The notes beneath the pieces were generated by a model. It did not search any database and was not told where the DNA came from. It saw only the letters and a program-made list of their open reading frames with translations. 64,000 bases of DNA from Bifidobacterium colobi (lineage in GTDB: Bacteria > Actinomycetota > Actinomycetes > Actinomycetales > Bifidobacteriaceae): positions 62,001-126,000 of the forward strand of contig NZ_JAFEJU010000002.1 of NCBI RefSeq assembly GCF_018555455.1. The letters are read 5' to 3'. The position numbers and the translations under genes were made by a program. Of this stretch, positions 61,101 through 64,000 are shown in pieces; the first letter of the stretch is position 1; every line of letters starts with the position of its first letter.

Positions 61101-64000
61101 AACCAAGGCACCCACCGGATTCGAGGTGGCCGACCCGATCTATGTGGTCTTCCCAGGCCAAAGCGCGGCGAACTATGGCAACTATCAGGGCGTTACCGTG
61201 AACGGCAAGACGCTGCAGCTGGCAGTCAACAACGAGGGCGGCGCTACGCTGCACCAGCAGGTGGTGTTCGTCTCCGATGCCGAGCAGCCGAAGGAATACC
61301 CGGTGGCCATCACCAAGGTGTCCGAAGACGGCAAGACGCCGCTGGAAGGCGCCACGCTCGAACTGCGCGATATCACCGATGGCGGCACCGGCAAGCTCAT
61401 CGATTCCTGGAAGTCCACTGATACCGCGCATACGGTGATGCTCACGCACTCCGGTCTGTACCAGCTTGTTGAAACCGCGGCCCCCACCAACTATCAGCAA
61501 GCGCAGGCCCAGCAGTTCCGCGTGACCCAGGACGGCAAGATCGTCGACCTGAACGGCCGCAACCTTATCGTGAACGGCGTTGGTCGCATTGTGATGCAGG
61601 ATAACCCTGAGGAAACCGAACTCAACGCCACCAAGGTGTGGAAGGACGGCGACAATCAGGACGGCAAGCGTCCAACCGTCACCGTGCAACTGTGGAAGAA
61701 GGTTGGATCCAAGGCCGAACAGCATGTGGCCGGCCAGGATTGGGTGATTAAGCCCGGTGACACCGGCGAAGCGCTGACCTATACGTGGACCAAGCTGCAG
61801 GTGCTGGAGAACGGGCAGAAAGTCACGTGGTCCGTGAAGGAAGTGGCTCCCGGCAACGGATACAGCTCCGCCATTACCGGCTCGATGCAGTCCGGATACA
61901 CCATTACCAATACGCGTACCCCGGAAACCACGGATATCAAGGTGTCCAAGGCTTGGAAGGACAACAACAACCAGGACGGCGTACGCCCGGATGAGATTGT
62001 TGTGGAGCTCAAGGCCGACGGCCAGCCAACCGGGCACACAGTGAAGCTGAACGCGGCCAACCAGTGGTCCGCCAGCTTCACCGGACTGCCGAAGTACAAC
62101 GCTGGTGCATTGATTCGATACAGCGTTGAGGAGCAGAACGTACCTGCCGGCTATAAGCTGACCATGAGCGGCAATGCATCATCCGGATACACGCTGACTA
62201 ATACGCATACGCCGGAAACCACATCCATCCAAGGTGTCAAGGTCTGGGATGACAACAACAACCTGACCGGCAAGCGTCCGGCTTCCGTGACCGTGACCCT
62301 GAACGCCAATGGCAAATCCACGGGCAAAACCGCAGTGGCCACCGCAGCGGTGGGCTGGAAGTGGAGCTTCACAAACCTGCCGAAGTACGAGAACGGCAAG
62401 ATCATTGCCTACACCGTTACCGAATCACCGGTGAATGGTTACGACAGCACGGTGACCGGATCGGCGGCAGATGGATTCACCATCACCAACACCATCAAAA
62501 CCACCACGGTCAAACTGGCCAAGGTCGATGAATCCGGCAATCCGCTGGCTGATGCAGGACTCAGCCTGAAGCTGACCGACGCATCCGGTGTGGAAGTGGA
62601 CAGCTGGACGACCGACTCCGGCGCGGTGCACGAGGCGAAACTGGCACCTGGCACTTACGTGCTGGTGGAGGAATCCGCGCCAGCCGGCTATCTGACGGCG
62701 TCGCCCATCACCTTCAGCGTTCAGGCCGATGGCACAGTGATGCAGAACGGCAAGAAGGTGGATATGGCCACCATCACCATGACCGATGCGCTGGAACGCA
62801 CCAGCATCACCGGTACCAAGACATGGGATGACCAGAACAACCAGGATGGCAAGCGCCCCACCTCCGTGACGGTTCGTCTGCACGCGGACGGCGCGGACAC
62901 TGGCAAGAGTGCAGTGGCCAGCGCTGCAGGAAACTGGACCTATGCGTTCACCAACCTGCCCGCCAAGCACACCGAAGGTGCCCTGGCCGGTCAGCCCATC
63001 AACTACACCGTGGTTGAGGAAGCGGTGAACGGCTACACGCCGCAAATCAACGGCAACGCGATCACCAACCAGCACACGCCGGAAACCACGTCGATCCAGG
63101 GCAGCAAGGTCTGGGATGACCAGAACGATCAGGATGGTAAGCGCCCTGCCTTGGTGACCATTGGACTGTACGCGAATGGTGCAGCGGTGAAGGATGCGAA
63201 CGGCAATGCCATGACCACGGTTGCCAATGAGCAAACGCAATGGCAGTGGAGCTTCACCGGTTTGCCGAAGTATGCGGGCGGCAAGGCGATCGACTATACG
63301 GTTCGTGAGCTGAACGTGCCGGAAGGCTACACGGCACATGTCACTGGCTCGGCCGCACAAGGCTACACCGTGACCAACTCCTACCGTCCTGAGGAAACCT
63401 CCATCACCGTATATAAGGCGTGGAATGATGCCGCGGCTCGCAGCATCAGCGACGTTAACTCGGGTAACCGTCCGAAGACGGTGACCATGGAGCTCTACGC
63501 TGATGGCAAGAAGGCCACCACGGCCAACGGCTTGCAGTCCGATGCCGACGCCACGGTAACGCTGAACGCGCAAGGTGGTTGGAGCCATACGTGGAGCGGA
63601 CTGAAGAAGAAGGCCAACGGCAAGGACATCGCCTATACGGTTAAGGAGACCAAGGGCTCCGATGCCTACGAATCCAATCAGCCGGCCGATGGCGCCAAGC
63701 CCGACGCTTCAGGCTCGGTGGTCATCACCAACACCATCAAGCGTCATAAGGTGCGCTTCGCCAAGGTGAACGCCAACGACACGACCCAGTATGTGGCCGG
63801 CGCCACGCTGCGCGTCACCGATATGAACGGTGTGACCGTGGTCGACGCATGGAAGACCACAGGCCAGGCCGATCAGGAGAAGGAAGTCGCATTGGCGCCC
63901 GGCAACTACCGCTTGGTGGAGGATGCCGCCCCGGCCGGCTTCGAACTGGCCGCTCCGGTACCGTTCACCGTGAACGAAGACGGTTCCATTGCCGGCAACG
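58150..64000 (+). CDS. Giant Cna_B/SpaA-domain surface protein (partial, runs off window)
   Basis: 1950 codons are open from the ATG at 58150 to the window end, so the protein is larger than 1950 aa. A signal peptide spans residues 1-45 (VAAAIAALATLFACMIVG, then GSAEA). Residues 50-900 are beta-rich adhesin-like domains with repeated ITDTLPEG- or LTDTM-like motifs. SpaA-type domains begin near 911, 1047, 1450 and 1865; Cna_B repeats begin near 1158, 1260, 1358, 1552, 1647 and 1750, each opening with KVWDD or KAWKD types, then GKRP, and closing with YTVxE and TITN. Lys, Glu and Asn there can form isopeptide bonds. GGGAG (58138-58142) is the ribosome site. A sortase signal is expected beyond the window. 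Likely an adhesin or pilus subunit. Confidence 0.93.
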   Translation, partial: MSKAMHQDKQRHAKLYTKVAAAIAALATLFACMIVGVGSAEAVERNLADYVDKGDQTSTVMVCRGGSSCTTWEPYVEGMKLDYNDKIRANIRWAIPNNIQVKKGDVFVYELPKGLQFDTSGKSYPLYNGGDVDGSFTIKDGKLIATYTKDEGSNVTGRASIDATITSKSIGNNDGGKQEFDFPGHGKVTVDVTPIRQVVAKKQKGASVAGQPDLFDFRIKVDSTGTNSNITLNDSMGDLLSLADQNQWPLAIYTDANCTKLWNGQFTMTGNEGDKNFSVTIPTIPDNTTLYVRYYVKGDRNKLMDSTGKGSASVDERTNKVVYNWDGNTEGDKETESRIDVDTTWSVSKKGALEGNNNAKWTITISPGQYGNANGTKILDTLGPDVEAPTGPVTMTCYGKTADGGISWYPTVDCATGQPSGNGDAAKTTVDWNALANGTFQLSNDLGQYVIEYTTPLNNVPGDSDSTSKTWTNTVDVTPGDGSGIISRPGTVTIDNDKGDISKQYVGSATERKHLPWLTTFTAEKDVNTVVIEDTLDLDGKGKSIGDYQTLDADSIKVCKDADCKAQYTAADYTLNTTEKSYTLRFTAGLKQGEKLYVSYSSTVRDGVNVTTFHNGTTAFGKYAHAKHTVTTDNMDKSAMYNNDHRMDWSLKVHDIPETANNVTITDTLPEGTVYVDGSVSARKSQYNASSALSGVSAKANGDGTVTFTIAPGSPAFKRALTDNLYIVYGIQVADYLNAPANKEYSNSAVISIDGQAQAPDVSSQWYGPGDLLDKQAKYDDDTAPFVEYTIDVNPGAFTLNKGNALTLTDTMSSALSLRMDSIKAVDANGKAIDGWTYAYNPEQHQLTFSLPDAKAITVSYKAQVLLNTGENLKASNKAVLKGYEEHGGSTTNTLDTMVVESKGETTSETFGLKVYKYAGSDAAAKLPDAEFVIEKVPMKSTAGTKWTVDEDHAEKIGTITSGADGYTTTQYGLLADNVYRVRETKAPTGFEVADPIYVVFPGQSAANYGNYQGVTVNGKTLQLAVNNEGGATLHQQVVFVSDAEQPKEYPVAITKVSEDGKTPLEGATLELRDITDGGTGKLIDSWKSTDTAHTVMLTHSGLYQLVETAAPTNYQQAQAQQFRVTQDGKIVDLNGRNLIVNGVGRIVMQDNPEETELNATKVWKDGDNQDGKRPTVTVQLWKKVGSKAEQHVAGQDWVIKPGDTGEALTYTWTKLQVLENGQKVTWSVKEVAPGNGYSSAITGSMQSGYTITNTRTPETTDIKVSKAWKDNNNQDGVRPDEIVVELKADGQPTGHTVKLNAANQWSASFTGLPKYNAGALIRYSVEEQNVPAGYKLTMSGNASSGYTLTNTHTPETTSIQGVKVWDDNNNLTGKRPASVTVTLNANGKSTGKTAVATAAVGWKWSFTNLPKYENGKIIAYTVTESPVNGYDSTVTGSAADGFTITNTIKTTTVKLAKVDESGNPLADAGLSLKLTDASGVEVDSWTTDSGAVHEAKLAPGTYVLVEESAPAGYLTASPITFSVQADGTVMQNGKKVDMATITMTDALERTSITGTKTWDDQNNQDGKRPTSVTVRLHADGADTGKSAVASAAGNWTYAFTNLPAKHTEGALAGQPINYTVVEEAVNGYTPQINGNAITNQHTPETTSIQGSKVWDDQNDQDGKRPALVTIGLYANGAAVKDANGNAMTTVANEQTQWQWSFTGLPKYAGGKAIDYTVRELNVPEGYTAHVTGSAAQGYTVTNSYRPEETSITVYKAWNDAAARSISDVNSGNRPKTVTMELYADGKKATTANGLQSDADATVTLNAQGGWSHTWSGLKKKANGKDIAYTVKETKGSDAYESNQPADGAKPDASGSVVITNTIKRHKVRFAKVNANDTTQYVAGATLRVTDMNGVTVVDAWKTTGQADQEKEVALAPGNYRLVEDAAPAGFELAAPVPFTVNEDGSIAGN

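Noticed and set aside
58507..62037. A 1176-codon minus-strand open frame
   Set aside because: It is the antisense shadow of the Cna_B surface gene; the plus frame has a signal peptide, ribosome site and clear domains.

Overview
The window is about 64 kb of high-GC, gene-dense chromosome from a Bifidobacterium, most likely of the B. longum group. This rests on gene content: an araBDA arabinose operon with a LacI-type regulator, an arabinan-type GH43 enzyme with an ABC sugar importer, a FemAB-type peptidoglycan bridge enzyme and a very large Cna_B surface protein, with no respiratory genes seen. No database was searched, so the species call is inference.

Layout. 1-4340: end of rph, rdgB behind two tandem hairpins, a FemAB transferase, an AEC permease and three minus-strand tRNA genes, one with an abnormal anticodon arm. 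4650-8592: pgi, a DUF362 protein, an ECF S component and a DUF1893 protein. 8598-10204: an AAA/DUF4143 ATPase lying between copies of an intergenic repeat. 10274-16944: a LacI regulator, two permeases, GH43 and a solute-binding lipoprotein, with three palindromic operators. 17349-19589: rplS, lepB, rnhB. 19768-25298: LacI/AraR-like regulator and araB-araD-araA, with matching operators before the regulator and before araB. 25413-34497: acyl-CoA ligase, GPH sugar symporter and a five-gene peptide-type ABC importer. 34604-44110: a fused CydDC-like ABC exporter, a sugar-porter MFS protein with a long tail, an aldo/keto reductase, a secreted HNH nuclease and an NRAMP transporter. 44131-45917: an AT-rich island with an AbiEi-like/nuclease-like gene, bracketed by two copies of a mirrored array of 21-bp repeats and holding a perfect inverted pair of DnaA-box sequences. 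45908-57555: MFS exporter, an unknown protein, an Rpf/G5 cell-wall enzyme, thioredoxin, two Nudix-fold proteins, an alpha/beta hydrolase, a GcvH-like protein, an App1-type phosphatase and an S9 peptidase. 58150 to the end: the first 1950 codons of a Cna_B/SpaA surface protein that runs off the window.

The genes fit a gut saccharolytic life: arabinose polymers are cut outside the cell, sugars or oligomers are imported, and AraA, AraB and AraD feed the pentose into central metabolism, where pgi also lies. The most unusual material is non-coding: five REP-like elements (one translated inside an ABC protein), a 160-bp repeat family, the mirrored 21-bp arrays, several short tandem repeats that touch stop codons or promoters, and five genes whose -10-like hexamers sit 7-8 nt before the start codon and so look leaderless.
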